Assembly: GCF_900100765.1 (NCBI RefSeq)
Contig: NZ_FNFO01000004.1
Location: forward strand, 1-64,000
DNA from: Catalinimonas alkaloidigena
GTDB lineage: Bacteria > Bacteroidota > Bacteroidia > Cytophagales > Flexibacteraceae
Length of the DNA stretch: 64,000 bases
Direction: 5' to 3'
In this document: positions 35,054-43,393 of the stretch, piece by piece
Position numbering within the stretch: position 1 is the first letter of the stretch
Layout of the letters: the number at the start of each line of letters is the position of its first letter
The notes under the pieces: model-generated
The model's input: only the letters and a program-made list of their open reading frames with translations
Told to the model about the DNA's origin: nothing
Databases searched by the model: none
Translations under genes and position numbers: made by a program

Positions 35054-35947
35054 TTAAGTCACTGCAAACAAACGCCCCAAACCCATCGAAAGCGGCAGGA
35101 GAATCAACACCATGAGGCCGTATTGCCATCCCGCAAAAACCGTTGCCAGCGCGGCATCGAGCACAATGAGGGAAATCACCCCGGCTTTGACGGCCTTCCC
35201 GATGTTTTGCGGGGCGGCATCGCGCAGCGCACGGAGCAGCGGCGGAAAAATAAGGTAGCCAAAAAGGACTACAAAAAACAGCACGGTGTAGAGGGAATCT
35301 TCCGTGAAAGCGAGCGTCAGAATGGACAACACAACCAGTCCGTACAGCGCCAGACCACCACGCAGGGCGGGTTGGTTTTCGCCGTGTACTTCGCCGCGGC
35401 TGATCATGGTAATGGCGGCGATGTAAACGATCGGAATCAGGGCCAGGTACCACCGCTCGTACAGCATGGCGGGGATGGCACTCATGCCCAGCAGGAGGTT
35501 GACGCCGCGGCACAGGCCCATGTTCAGCGGTCCGAACCACGATTGGTGTTTCCCCCAGGCGTCGTAAAGCACCACCAGCACGCAAATGAGCATGGCCAGT
35601 CCGGCGCTCAACAACGACACTTGTCCCGCCGTGACGATGCCCGCCAACAGCAGCCCGCCGCCCAGCAGTTGCGCACCCGTTTCGGTGGCGTCACCCCGTG
35701 GAATGGGTCGCTCCGGTCGTTCGGTGCGGTCCAGTTCGGCGTCGAAATAGTCGTTCAGCACCACCCCGCCGCCGTACAGGCAGACGGTCGACACGATCAG
35801 CCAGCCCAGGGTGCCCCAGCCGACTTCCTGTTCTACCAGGGCCGCTCCTGCCCCCGAGGCGGCATAGCCCAGCAGAATATCGGCCACGGCCGTCACCAGA
35901 TTGGCGGGGCGCATCAGTTGCAGGTAAGCCCAGAGACGGCGTTGCAT
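35054..35947 (-). CDS. eboC: UbiA-like prenyltransferase EboC
   Basis: A 297-residue UbiA-fold membrane protein starting at the ATG at 35947 (MQRRLWAYLQLMRPANLVTA). The two Asp-rich motifs of UbiA are visible: NDYFDAELD near residue 71 and YDAWGKH near residue 135. About eight or nine transmembrane helices are apparent. The sequence fits EboC, the UbiA member of the ebo cluster, which in cyanobacteria is needed for export of the scytonemin monomer and in Bacteroidota has no known product. EboA and EboB are encoded upstream on the same strand, which supports the name. Confidence 0.85.
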   Translation of the reverse strand: MQRRLWAYLQLMRPANLVTAVADILLGYAASGAGAALVEQEVGWGTLGWLIVSTVCLYGGGVVLNDYFDAELDRTERPERPIPRGDATETGAQLLGGGLLLAGIVTAGQVSLLSAGLAMLICVLVVLYDAWGKHQSWFGPLNMGLCRGVNLLLGMSAIPAMLYERWYLALIPIVYIAAITMISRGEVHGENQPALRGGLALYGLVVLSILTLAFTEDSLYTVLFFVVLFGYLIFPPLLRALRDAAPQNIGKAVKAGVISLIVLDAALATVFAGWQYGLMVLILLPLSMGLGRLFAVT

Positions 35948-36004
35948 AAACAATGAGTTGAAGAATGAGGTTGAAACCAACGGCAGACTGCCGAGGCAGG
36001 GATG

Positions 36005-36592
36005 CTACACATTTCCTTTTTTCACGGCGACGACTATGCCCGTGGCCCAGTCCTGCCGGGTGAGGTACAGGTCATCGCGTTCGGCCAGCGTGGTCTGCAG
36101 CTTGGCAGCTTTTTCGGCGTGCCCTTCCGGCCAGTTGGGCTGCGGCAACATGTCGTCGATGATGTAAAACCCACCGGGTTTGAGCAGGGCCAGCGCTTCG
36201 TCGAGCATCAGGTACTTCCCGTGCCAGGTATCGGCAAAAATGTAATCGAACTTGGATCGAGCGTGTTGCGTCAGCCACTCGCCCCCGTCGCTTTCCACAA
36301 AGGTGACGCGCGGATCGTGGCCGAGGTAGCGTTGCGCAATGGACAAAAACTCCGGGGCGTTGTCGACCGAAACCAGCGTAGCGGTGGCGTCCATGCCGTC
36401 CAGCATCCAGGCGGTCGACAGGCCGGTACCGGTGCCCAGTTCCAGAAAGGCGCCGCCCGGTTTGGCCGCCGCCAGGGTACGCAACAGGCTGCACGTCAGC
36501 ACATCCGACGCCATGGTAAAGCCGGACGCTTTCGTGGCCTGATCAATCAACAAGTACTGTTCCGGGTAATTCGTGCGATGGGTTTCGGGCAT
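36005..36592 (-). CDS. SAM-dependent O-methyltransferase-like protein inside the ebo run
   Basis: A 195-residue class I methyltransferase of the small O-methyltransferase type. FLELGTGTGLSTAWMLDG is motif I, VSVDNAPEF the acidic ribose-binding strand end, and YIFADTWHGKYLMLDEAL with LLKPGGFYIIDDMLPQPNW the later motifs. It begins 24 bp after eboB and ends 57 bp before eboC. A methyltransferase is not part of the standard eboABCDEF set, so it may tailor the unknown ebo product here. The substrate is unknown. Confidence 0.75.
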   Translation of the reverse strand: MPETHRTNYPEQYLLIDQATKASGFTMASDVLTCSLLRTLAAAKPGGAFLELGTGTGLSTAWMLDGMDATATLVSVDNAPEFLSIAQRYLGHDPRVTFVESDGGEWLTQHARSKFDYIFADTWHGKYLMLDEALALLKPGGFYIIDDMLPQPNWPEGHAEKAAKLQTTLAERDDLYLTRQDWATGIVVAVKKGNV

Positions 36593-36616
36593 CCATTCAG
36601 GTGATTAAGGCGGTGC

Positions 36617-37537
36617 TTAGTTGGGTACAATGTCAGAATCGGAACTCCCGATTTTCGGCGTTTGCCCCCCACGCAGCACGGAGTTTCCGCGGAACAGCTC
36701 ACGCTGGTCTACCTCAGAGATTTGCCAGTCGGCTTCGTTGATCTGGCCGCTTTGCCCGTAGGCGTCGAGCGGGTTCTGGTAACAGGTTTTGGTGACGTAG
36801 TCTTCCGGCAGTCCGCGTTCCACAATCAGCGCGGCGGTCTTCGGAACGGCCAGCGGATCGCTCACGCCCCAGTCGGCGGCACTGTCGACAATGATGCGCT
36901 CGGGACCGTATTTGCGTAACACTTCCACCATCCGCTCGCTGCCCATTTTGGTATGCGGATAGATCGTAAACGCACACCAGAAGCCCCGGTCCAGCACGTC
37001 CTGCACGGTTTCTTCGTTGTTGTGATCGACGATCACCATGCTCGGGTCGATGCCGTGTTCCAGCGCCACTTCCATGCTGCGGATGGTCCCGCGTTTTTTG
37101 TCGCGGTGCGGCGTATGGATCTGCACCGGCAGGTTCAGTTCCTTGGCCAGTTCCAGTTGCTGACGATAATACTTGTCTTCCGCGGGGGTCTGGTCGTCGT
37201 ACCCGATTTCCCCGACCCCTACTACCCCTTCTTTGCAGAGGAACAGCGGCAGAATTTCCATCACCTGTTCGGCCAGCGCCTCGTTGTTCGCCTCTTTCGA
37301 GTTCAGCCCGATGGTGCAATAGTGCTTGATGCCGAACTGGCTGGCGCGGAATCGCTCCCACCCGATCAGCGTGTTGAAATAATCTTTGAACGAACCCACT
37401 TCCGTGCGAGGCTGCCCCTGCCAGAACGCCGGCTCCAACACAGCCACCACACCCGCCTTGCGCATGGCTTCGTAGTCGTCGGTAGTGCGGGACACCATGT
37501 GTACGTGGGAGTCGAAAAAAATTCTATTGCTTGACAT
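36617..37537 (-). CDS. eboB: TatD-like metal-dependent hydrolase EboB
   Basis: A 306-residue TIM-barrel hydrolase. The HxH metal pair is His11/His13 in FDSHVHM. VGVGEIGYDDQTPAEDKYYRQQLE carries the bridging Glu, VQIHTPHRDK another His, and IIVDSAADWGVSDPLAVPKT the late Asp. The pattern FWQGQPRTEVGSFKDYF is characteristic of EboB rather than of housekeeping TatD. The gene is separated from the upstream LOG gene by a 268 bp repeat-like spacer, then runs into the methyltransferase and eboC. Confidence 0.83.
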   Translation of the reverse strand: MSSNRIFFDSHVHMVSRTTDDYEAMRKAGVVAVLEPAFWQGQPRTEVGSFKDYFNTLIGWERFRASQFGIKHYCTIGLNSKEANNEALAEQVMEILPLFLCKEGVVGVGEIGYDDQTPAEDKYYRQQLELAKELNLPVQIHTPHRDKKRGTIRSMEVALEHGIDPSMVIVDHNNEETVQDVLDRGFWCAFTIYPHTKMGSERMVEVLRKYGPERIIVDSAADWGVSDPLAVPKTAALIVERGLPEDYVTKTCYQNPLDAYGQSGQINEADWQISEVDQRELFRGNSVLRGGQTPKIGSSDSDIVPN

Positions 37538-37805
37538 GTCGAATTACAAATTGAAGATTACAAATGACAAATTCTGGTGGCCACGTGGCTCCGGTGGCAA
37601 GTTGAATGGGTTACAAGTCTCAGGTTTCAGGTCCTTTAAGTATCCGTTGATCGGAAGTATTGAGTTAAGAATTTTGAGTTTACAGTTTAACGCTCAAAGA
37701 GCATCGGAGACCATGCGTGGTGCTCTTGCTCGCTGTTAACTACCCACGTTGCGCCAAGCGCGTCACGCCATTCACTCATTACGCTTTGCACCCCGCGCTA
37801 TCCGC
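37538..37805. repeat. Dispersed degenerate repeat between LOG gene and eboB, copy 2
   Basis: Unusual spacer within an otherwise compact gene run. It contains AT-rich words such as TTACAAATTGAAGATTACAA and then AACTACCCACGTTGCGCC plus CGCCATTCACTCATT, which resemble the spacer at 32066-32289 read on the other strand. No open frame is convincing. Confidence 0.5.
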
Positions 37806-38390
37806 TCATTTGAGTGCAGCGTCCTGAATCGCGCCGGAATTCCACGAAGGAGAATTTTGAATGGCAGGGATCACTGCTTCAGGTTCGTCGACGAAGCGCC
37901 ACATGTCGCGGTGGCTGTCGGCCATGAACTTTTCAGTGATGCACCGCTCCAGCATCTGCGCCAACGGATCGTAATAGCCTTTGGTGTTCAGGATGATGAT
38001 GGGCTGCGCGAACAGGCCGAGGCGTTTCAGCGTGATAACTTCCATCAGTTCTTCCAGCGTACCGCAGCCCCCAGGCAGGGCCACCACCGCATCGACACCT
38101 TCCAGGAAGCGCTTCTTTCGCTCGTGCATGTCGGCGACAAACACAAATTCCTTCACCGCTTTGTGCGCCCATTCCACTTCGTTCATGAACTGCGGCATAA
38201 TGCCGAGGATGCTGCCGCCTTCGGCCAGGACCGTATCGGCCAGTTTGCCCATCAGCCCGACGGCACCTCCGCCATACACCACCTGAATGTTGTGCCGGAC
38301 CAGTTGCCGGGCCAGCCGTTCGGTGGCCTCAAAATAAACGGGATCGATCCGGGCGCTGGAGGCGCAATAAACACATACGCGTTTGATCAT
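37806..38390 (-). CDS. LOG family (TIGR00730) phosphoribohydrolase-like protein
   Basis: A 194-residue Rossmann-fold protein of the LOG/YvdD family. VVYGGGAVGLMGKLAD precedes Arg94 in ERKKRFLE and the signature PGGCGTLEELMEVIT (106-120). These are the residues that hydrolyse cytokinin riboside 5'-monophosphate or other nucleoside 5'-monophosphates. I chose the ATG at 38390. The stop of eboA lies only one base upstream, so the two are translationally linked. LOG genes are not normally in ebo clusters, so a role in the same pathway is possible but unproven. Confidence 0.87.
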   Translation of the reverse strand: MIKRVCVYCASSARIDPVYFEATERLARQLVRHNIQVVYGGGAVGLMGKLADTVLAEGGSILGIMPQFMNEVEWAHKAVKEFVFVADMHERKKRFLEGVDAVVALPGGCGTLEELMEVITLKRLGLFAQPIIILNTKGYYDPLAQMLERCITEKFMADSHRDMWRFVDEPEAVIPAIQNSPSWNSGAIQDAALK

Positions 38391-38391
38391 C

Positions 38392-39282
38392 TCAGTTTTT
38401 GGTTTCCTGATGCCGGGCCCCAATTTCGTCCCACGTCAGGGTGGAAGGATCGGTATCGCGATCGACCCACTGGCTGACGATCAGGTCGTTGCTCTGCCAG
38501 CAGGCCAGCATACCGGCCTGCCGTTCCAGCGGATTGTCGCTTTGCAAAAGTCGTTTGATGTCGGCTTCCGACTCGGGTTGCAGAAATGGCCCGATCATCC
38601 GCCACAACTCGGGCGTGACGGTGCGCCCGGCCGACCAGCGCTCGTGCACGTAGTCGAGGAGCGTGTGCGCCAGTTCGGCATTGACCCGCTTGTCGAGTCC
38701 GTCGATCTGGTAAAGCGGCCGGTCCGTGAAGACCGACTTCAGCACCAGCTGGTTCCAGGCCGGATCGGCGAGGTGCTCGGCCGGATAAGGATTGCGCAGC
38801 ACGATGGCGTCCAGCACCGACGTTATGTTCGTCCGGATGCCCTCAGCGGTCTGGGCGACCCACCGCTCGGGAAACGCCAGCAGGGGCAAAGCGCCGTAGA
38901 GCGTTCGCTGCTCGTTCATGTCGGCCGTATCGAACAATTGCTTCAGCGTCTGTTGATACTGGTCTTCGTCCTGCGTGGGCATCAGCAGTAACAGAAACGT
39001 ACGGGCGGCCTGATCGCACGTCCAGGTTGAGGGGTCCCAGCCGGACCGCAGTTCGTCGGCGCGTTCGTGCTGCGCTCCCGACAGCTCCAGCGGCGTTTTG
39101 CTGAAAAAGCGGGGCACCATGCTGAAGGCCATGTAGAGCGTGCGGCGTGCGTAGTCGGTGGTGTACTTTTCCTGCTGCTGTGCCAGCCAGGCCAGCGCCT
39201 GGGGCGAAGCATGCGCGGACAATACGTCCCGGAGGAACGTCCGTGCGGGCTCGGGTGCGACTTGGTGAAGGGTTCCTGTCAT
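38392..39282 (-). CDS. eboA: EboA domain protein
   Basis: A 296-residue protein, mostly helical, with no transmembrane segment. I chose the ATG at 39282; the 58 codons before it have no protein-like character. DYARRTLYMAFSMVPRFFSK and LLLLMPTQDEDQYQQTLKQL match my recollection of EboA, whose fold is HEAT-like and whose function is unknown. The C-terminal half (MLACWQSNDLIVSQWVDRD) is alpha-solenoid-like. It is the first gene of the run containing LOG, eboB, methyltransferase and eboC. EboD, EboE and EboF are not present in the window. Confidence 0.75.
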   Translation of the reverse strand: MTGTLHQVAPEPARTFLRDVLSAHASPQALAWLAQQQEKYTTDYARRTLYMAFSMVPRFFSKTPLELSGAQHERADELRSGWDPSTWTCDQAARTFLLLLMPTQDEDQYQQTLKQLFDTADMNEQRTLYGALPLLAFPERWVAQTAEGIRTNITSVLDAIVLRNPYPAEHLADPAWNQLVLKSVFTDRPLYQIDGLDKRVNAELAHTLLDYVHERWSAGRTVTPELWRMIGPFLQPESEADIKRLLQSDNPLERQAGMLACWQSNDLIVSQWVDRDTDPSTLTWDEIGARHQETKN

Positions 39283-39650
39283 AGACCGGGTAAAAATAGG
39301 CAAATGGATGTAACTGGTTCGGAAAACGCAAGTTACGGACAGGATTCGCCACGAAAAAGAATTTTTGTCACCCGGCCCCCCGCCCCGTTTTTCGCAGGCC
39401 TTCGTGACGCGCCACGCCTTGGCCCGACCAACGGCCCGGTGGTGTCGGCAAAGCATGGTACTTACAACCTCCAGGGTTTGCCGGGCTGCGCTTCACCGGC
39501 CGATGCCACGACGTTCTTCAGGAGACGTGGCCGGCCGCGGAGGCGTACCATTTCACCCGATTGGAGAGCTCTTGTGGCGGGACGAGGCGGTTACCATAAA
39601 AAAAGGTGCCGTCGCGTACGCCGGCACCTCGGTAATTTGCTCAGGACTTT
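39283..39650. other. Intergenic region upstream of eboA
   Basis: 368 bp without a supported gene. It should contain the eboA promoter (minus strand), but no exact TAnnTTTG was found. The terminator of the lipoprotein gene is at its right end. Confidence 0.45.
39604..39629 (-). terminator. Rho-independent terminator of the lipoprotein gene
   Basis: An 8 bp inverted repeat (39604-39611 and 39622-39629) is followed on the minus strand by a run of seven or more T residues. It lies ~20 bp past the stop at 39651. Confidence 0.8.
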
Positions 39651-40193
39651 CTACCACTGCATGGGTCGGAAATAACTTCCATCCTCGTCGTCCGGCGAGA
39701 AGCGGATGACCAGATGCTCTTTGCCGTATTCGTCCGTCTCGAACGTGTAGTAATACGTGCTGGCTTTCAGTTCGTCCGGCTTGGCTTTGCGGTTGAAGTT
39801 CTGGCTGGGGCTACAGGTGTAAAATCCCCGGTAACTGCCTTCGGTCGGGTGCATCGTAAAGGAGTTGTTGTCGTGGAATTCTACCGTGCCTTTTTCGTAG
39901 GTAAAGGCTTGTGTGCGGCAGTTGTAGTAGGCACTGCTGCTCATGAAGTACATTTCGATCTCGCCGTTTTTCTTGAAATCGAACGCCACGGCCAGCTCGA
40001 AAGCGTTGCCGACGTAGCTTCCGTCGTACTTCCAGAAGTCGGTCATCGAGAACGTGCCGTACATCCACTGTCCCTGCATTTTGGCGGGGACTTCGGAGCG
40101 CGGGGTTTGGGGCGCAGGGTCGTCTTCAATGCACGACGAAAGCATCAGGCCTAGGGCCACTACCCCCAGTAAAGACCAGGTTTTCAGGTTCAT
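39651..40193 (-). CDS. Putative lipoprotein, unknown function
   Basis: A 180-residue lipoprotein starting at the ATG at 40193: MNLKTWSLLGVVALGLMLSSC, with IEDDP after the cysteine, a possible surface-export signal. The mature part is beta-rich and repeats aromatic/turn patterns (MQGQWMYGTFSMTDFWKYDG; FYTCSPSQNFNRKAKPDELK), which suggests a lipocalin-like barrel, but I do not recognise a family. It is monocistronic, followed by a strong terminator. Confidence 0.65.
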   Translation of the reverse strand: MNLKTWSLLGVVALGLMLSSCIEDDPAPQTPRSEVPAKMQGQWMYGTFSMTDFWKYDGSYVGNAFELAVAFDFKKNGEIEMYFMSSSAYYNCRTQAFTYEKGTVEFHDNNSFTMHPTEGSYRGFYTCSPSQNFNRKAKPDELKASTYYYTFETDEYGKEHLVIRFSPDDEDGSYFRPMQW

Positions 40194-40289
40194 AGCTGTG
40201 AGAGATTTTGGTTGATACCGCAAAGTTGCGCGCATCGCTCTCCTGCAGCGTAGGAAAAACCCGACCTGTAGCGGCGGTGAATCCCGACG

Positions 40290-41369
40290 TTAGAACTTCA
40301 CAACCTTCTGACGGTTTACCCACGTCTGGCCCTGTACTTCCAGAAGATACACCCCGGCAGGCACTTGTTGAATAGCGTTGATTTCCAGTTGGTTGGCACC
40401 TTTTTGCAACGCATACGCCTGCACCAACGCTTCTTGCCCGCGGGCATCGAACAGACGCACCTGCACCTGCGCCGACGAAGGCGAATACAGACTTAGCATG
40501 AGACGCTCACGAAACGGATTGGGCTGTACCTCCACCCGGTCCAGCTCGGTAGGGCGCTGGAGCGTAACCACGGGACTGTAGTGGAATGAGCCGTCAAAAT
40601 CCACCTGCCGGAGGCGGTAGTACAGCACAGGGCTTAGGAGCGAAGCCGCTTCCGGATCGGCAAATTCGTACCGATGGGTCTGGCTGGACGAGCCCGCACC
40701 CGCCACTTCGGCAATGGCCTCGAACGCATGGCCGTCGACCGAGCGCTCCACCGAAAAGTAGTGGTTGTTGTGTTCAGAAGCCGTGGCCCACTGCAATACC
40801 GCCGCCTGCAGACTGGCCGTAGCCGTAAAGCTGACCAGTTCGACCGGCAACGGATTTGCCAGGTCGATCGGCGCGGCCATGCGCCCGGCGGTAGGCGTGA
40901 AACTTCCCTGAATGGTGCCGCAGTTGCTAGAGCAGCCGTTGCCCGACCACACATTGGTATCCTGCACCCTAATGAACATGTTATCCCCTTCAAAGTAAGT
41001 GTTGTCGTTGACGGTTCCTCCTTCTTCGACAATAACGCCCGAGTCTTCGCCGGTGAAGGTCAGGTTCCCGTAGGGAATGCAGAAGCACCCGAAACTGAAA
41101 TCGCCGTTGCTCATGTTCAGCGTTCCTTCCACAATGAGGATCGAGTTGTTCAACGTATGGCTGGTGCCCCTGACCGTCACGACCCGATCGGCCGGAATGA
41201 GGATCACGTCGTTGTCGCCGGGCATTCCGCTCGGGGTCCAGGTGCTGGCCGCATGCCAGTTACCGTTCTGGGCAGCGGTTTTGGTGACCTGTGCAAAGCC
41301 CGGAACCGATAGGACGACCGTCAGTAAAGAAACCAAGACGAGCAGTGGTGAAATTGCGTATTTACCCAT
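40290..41369 (-). CDS. Secreted G8-like/beta-helix protein with T9SS sorting domain
   Basis: A 359-residue protein starting at the ATG at 41369, before a signal peptide (PLLVLVSLLTVVLSVPGFAQ). The N-terminal region (GNWHAASTWTPSGMPGDNDV then IPADRVVTVRG) resembles the WxxxxTW opening common in Bacteroidota surface proteins with short beta-helices. Around residue 190 comes LPVELVSFTATASLQAAVLQ, the typical linker-type fibronectin-like segment before a T9SS domain. The C-terminus (VQPNPFRERLMLSLY to WVNRQKVVKF) is a type A sorting domain. Probably a surface adhesin or structural protein; no enzyme motif. Confidence 0.75.
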   Translation of the reverse strand: MGKYAISPLLVLVSLLTVVLSVPGFAQVTKTAAQNGNWHAASTWTPSGMPGDNDVILIPADRVVTVRGTSHTLNNSILIVEGTLNMSNGDFSFGCFCIPYGNLTFTGEDSGVIVEEGGTVNDNTYFEGDNMFIRVQDTNVWSGNGCSSNCGTIQGSFTPTAGRMAAPIDLANPLPVELVSFTATASLQAAVLQWATASEHNNHYFSVERSVDGHAFEAIAEVAGAGSSSQTHRYEFADPEAASLLSPVLYYRLRQVDFDGSFHYSPVVTLQRPTELDRVEVQPNPFRERLMLSLYSPSSAQVQVRLFDARGQEALVQAYALQKGANQLEINAIQQVPAGVYLLEVQGQTWVNRQKVVKF

Positions 41370-41425
41370 GTTACAAAAAGATGATGGGCAAAGAAAAGGT
41401 CTTTCGTCGCCAAAAGGGCTGAACA

Positions 41426-41447
41426 TATGTACATAACCTTACTTTTG
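41426..41447 (+). promoter_or_regulatory. Promoter candidate for the AraC-family gene, with palindrome
   Basis: TACTTTTG at 41440-41447 is an exact TAnnTTTG -7 box. Just upstream, TATGTACATA (41426-41435) is a perfect 10 bp palindrome where a regulator could bind. No clear -33 element was seen, which fits an activator-dependent promoter. The next start codons are at 41473 and 41527. Confidence 0.5.
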
Positions 41448-41526
41448 TACTTGTCGAATAAAATGAAGGGCATTGCAGAGTTGGCTGCCGCGGCCAGCTC
41501 GGCTGACCTTGCGGCAGTTCGATGCC

Positions 41527-42423
41527 ATGTCCACATCATCTAACACGCCTATGTCTGTCTGGAACCTGCCGTCGGCATTGCGGGAGTTTACGTTCCGCCG
41601 GATTGCGGCCCCCGGCCTCGAAGTGGTACAGTACCAGGCGACCCGCACCACCGAACGGGCGCACATTCAATTTGCACACAATGCGGTGGTTCTGCTGCGC
41701 AACGGCAGCAAGGAAGTATTCACCCCGCATCAGACGTTGACTTTGAAAGAGGGTGAAGGCTTTTTTATCAAGAAGGGCCATTACCTGATGACCGAGCGGC
41801 CCGCGAACGACATGGTCTACGAAAGTCTGATGCTTTTTTTCGACGATGCCACGGCACACGCCCTGGGCGCGGCACTGCTTGGCGAAGCACGTCCCCCCCA
41901 GGCACCGCCGCCGGAAGTAGGCACCCTGCCGGCCAGCGCCCCATTGGAGTCGTTTGCCCAGTCGCTCAAAACGTACCTAACCTCCGACCTGCCCACCCAC
42001 AATTCCGACGTGTTGTTGCGCCTGAAATTGCAGGAACTTTTCTGGATTTTAGCGGCCGACCCGGCGATGGGGTTCGGCAATTTTTTAGCCCATTTGCACC
42101 TGCCTCAACAGCGCAGCCTGGAACAACTCGTCGAACAGCATTACAAAGAAAATCTTTCGCTGGCGCAACTGGCATTTCTGGGCGGGTTCAGCCTTTCTAC
42201 GTTCAAACGCCGGTTTGAGGAACATTATCGTATGCCGCCCCGGAAGTGGCTGCGGGCGCGGCGTTTGCAGGAAGCCCAGCGCCTGTTGCAAACGACCGAC
42301 AAAAATGTGTCGGAAGTTTGCCTGGAAGTAGGCTTCGAAAACGTGTCGCATTTCGTGCAGGCATTCAAAGAAGCGTTCGGCCACACGCCCAAGCAGTTTC
42401 AGGCTCAGGCCCCGTCGCCATAA
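41527..42423 (+). CDS. AraC family transcriptional regulator
   Basis: A 298-residue regulator. The N-terminal ~170 residues are a cupin-like effector domain (TTERAHIQFAHNAVVLLRNG; LKEGEGFFIKKGHYLMTERP). The C-terminal ~100 residues form the double helix-turn-helix: LSLAQLAFLGGFSLSTFKRR and KNVSEVCLEVGFENVSHFVQ, then AFKEAFGHTPKQF. The start is uncertain: an upstream frame begins at 41473, but the ATG at 41527 leads into the conserved region. Genes for DinB, cupin and SDR proteins follow on the same strand and may be its targets. Confidence 0.88.
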   Translation: MSTSSNTPMSVWNLPSALREFTFRRIAAPGLEVVQYQATRTTERAHIQFAHNAVVLLRNGSKEVFTPHQTLTLKEGEGFFIKKGHYLMTERPANDMVYESLMLFFDDATAHALGAALLGEARPPQAPPPEVGTLPASAPLESFAQSLKTYLTSDLPTHNSDVLLRLKLQELFWILAADPAMGFGNFLAHLHLPQQRSLEQLVEQHYKENLSLAQLAFLGGFSLSTFKRRFEEHYRMPPRKWLRARRLQEAQRLLQTTDKNVSEVCLEVGFENVSHFVQAFKEAFGHTPKQFQAQAPSP

Positions 42424-42483
42424 GTTGAACCGCCCGCCACATTTTTTGGACCTTGGGCAATACCCACCCCTCCGTCGTCCGCT

Positions 42484-42491
42484 TACCTTTG
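42484..42491 (+). promoter_or_regulatory. Candidate -7 box for the DinB-cupin-SDR genes
   Basis: TACCTTTG matches TAnnTTTG exactly and lies 28 bp before the DinB start at 42520. No good -33 element was seen at the right spacing. Confidence 0.4.
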
Positions 42492-42519
42492 CCTGCACAA
42501 GGCCCCTGCGTTACCCCCA

Positions 42520-43026
42520 ATGCACGCTTTCTACCTCAATGTTACCGCCATGGAACGTGATTTAAACGACTGGTTTACCTACAACCACGAAGCGAACGTC
42601 GAAACCATTGCCGCCCTGCGGGAGGCACCCCACCCCACCGACAAGGCGCTGTCCATCATGGGACACGTGCTGAATGCGCACCGCGTCTGGCTCCACCGCA
42701 TCCACCCGCTGGAAAAAGAAGCGCCCCAGCCCTGGCAGGCAAATGATCCGGCCACCTTTGCTGCCACGAACGACCGCCTGTTGCGCGACACGCGCCTCTA
42801 CCTGCAATCTGGTGCGTTCGGCCTCTCGCTGCACAAGCCCATCACCTACACCAACACCAAAGGCGAACGGTTCGAAAATACGATCCTGGAAATTTTCTTC
42901 CAGATTCTAGCACATTCGGCCTACCACCGGGGGCAGCTCGCGCTGATGCTTCGCCAGGACGGCGTGGCCCCTCCCCTGACCGACTATATCTTTCTGCGGC
43001 GAAACCCGCAGCCCGTGCTCTCCTGA
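42520..43026 (+). CDS. DinB-like four-helix-bundle protein
   Basis: A 168-residue DinB-family protein. Candidate metal ligands are His48 in MGHVLNAHRVW and the pair in ILAHSAYHRGQLALMLR near residues 133-137, the usual DinB arrangement. A second ATG ten codons in (42550) is an equally possible start. DinB-like proteins often act as bacillithiol- or mycothiol-type transferases, but most are uncharacterised. It precedes the cupin gene by 12 bp and the group is likely one operon. Confidence 0.85.
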   Translation: MHAFYLNVTAMERDLNDWFTYNHEANVETIAALREAPHPTDKALSIMGHVLNAHRVWLHRIHPLEKEAPQPWQANDPATFAATNDRLLRDTRLYLQSGAFGLSLHKPITYTNTKGERFENTILEIFFQILAHSAYHRGQLALMLRQDGVAPPLTDYIFLRRNPQPVLS

Positions 43027-43038
43027 TTTGATCTGAAC

Positions 43039-43386
43039 ATGCACCAGAAAATTGCACTGCTGGCGGCCCGACACGCGCTCCACGCTTCCGGTCAGGAATT
43101 CAAAACGTTTTTTGAACACGGTACGCTCGCGGTCGAACTGTACAAGCCCGACGGTACCGACAAGCAAACGCCACACGACCGCGACGAGGTTTACCTTATT
43201 GCGTCGGGGCACGGCACGTTTGTGCTGGAAGGCGATTCTACCACGATCCAGACGGGCGATTTTCTGTTCGTACCGGCAGGCGCCGCGCATCGTTTTGTAG
43301 AATTCTCGGCCGATTTCAGCACGTGGGTGTTGTTTTACGGACCTTCCGGTGGCGAGTCCGGCACGCCGATCAACCACCTTTCTTAA
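43039..43386 (+). CDS. Cupin-domain protein
   Basis: A 115-residue single-domain cupin. Motif 1 is DKQTPHDRDEVYLIASGHGTF, giving His and Glu ligands, and motif 2 is DFLFVPAGAAHRFVEFS with the last His. The protein is cytoplasmic and probably binds a metal ion. It lies 12 bp after DinB and 7 bp before the SDR gene, so the three are likely co-translated. The substrate is unknown. Confidence 0.85.
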   Translation: MHQKIALLAARHALHASGQEFKTFFEHGTLAVELYKPDGTDKQTPHDRDEVYLIASGHGTFVLEGDSTTIQTGDFLFVPAGAAHRFVEFSADFSTWVLFYGPSGGESGTPINHLS

Positions 43387-43393
43387 TCCGCCG

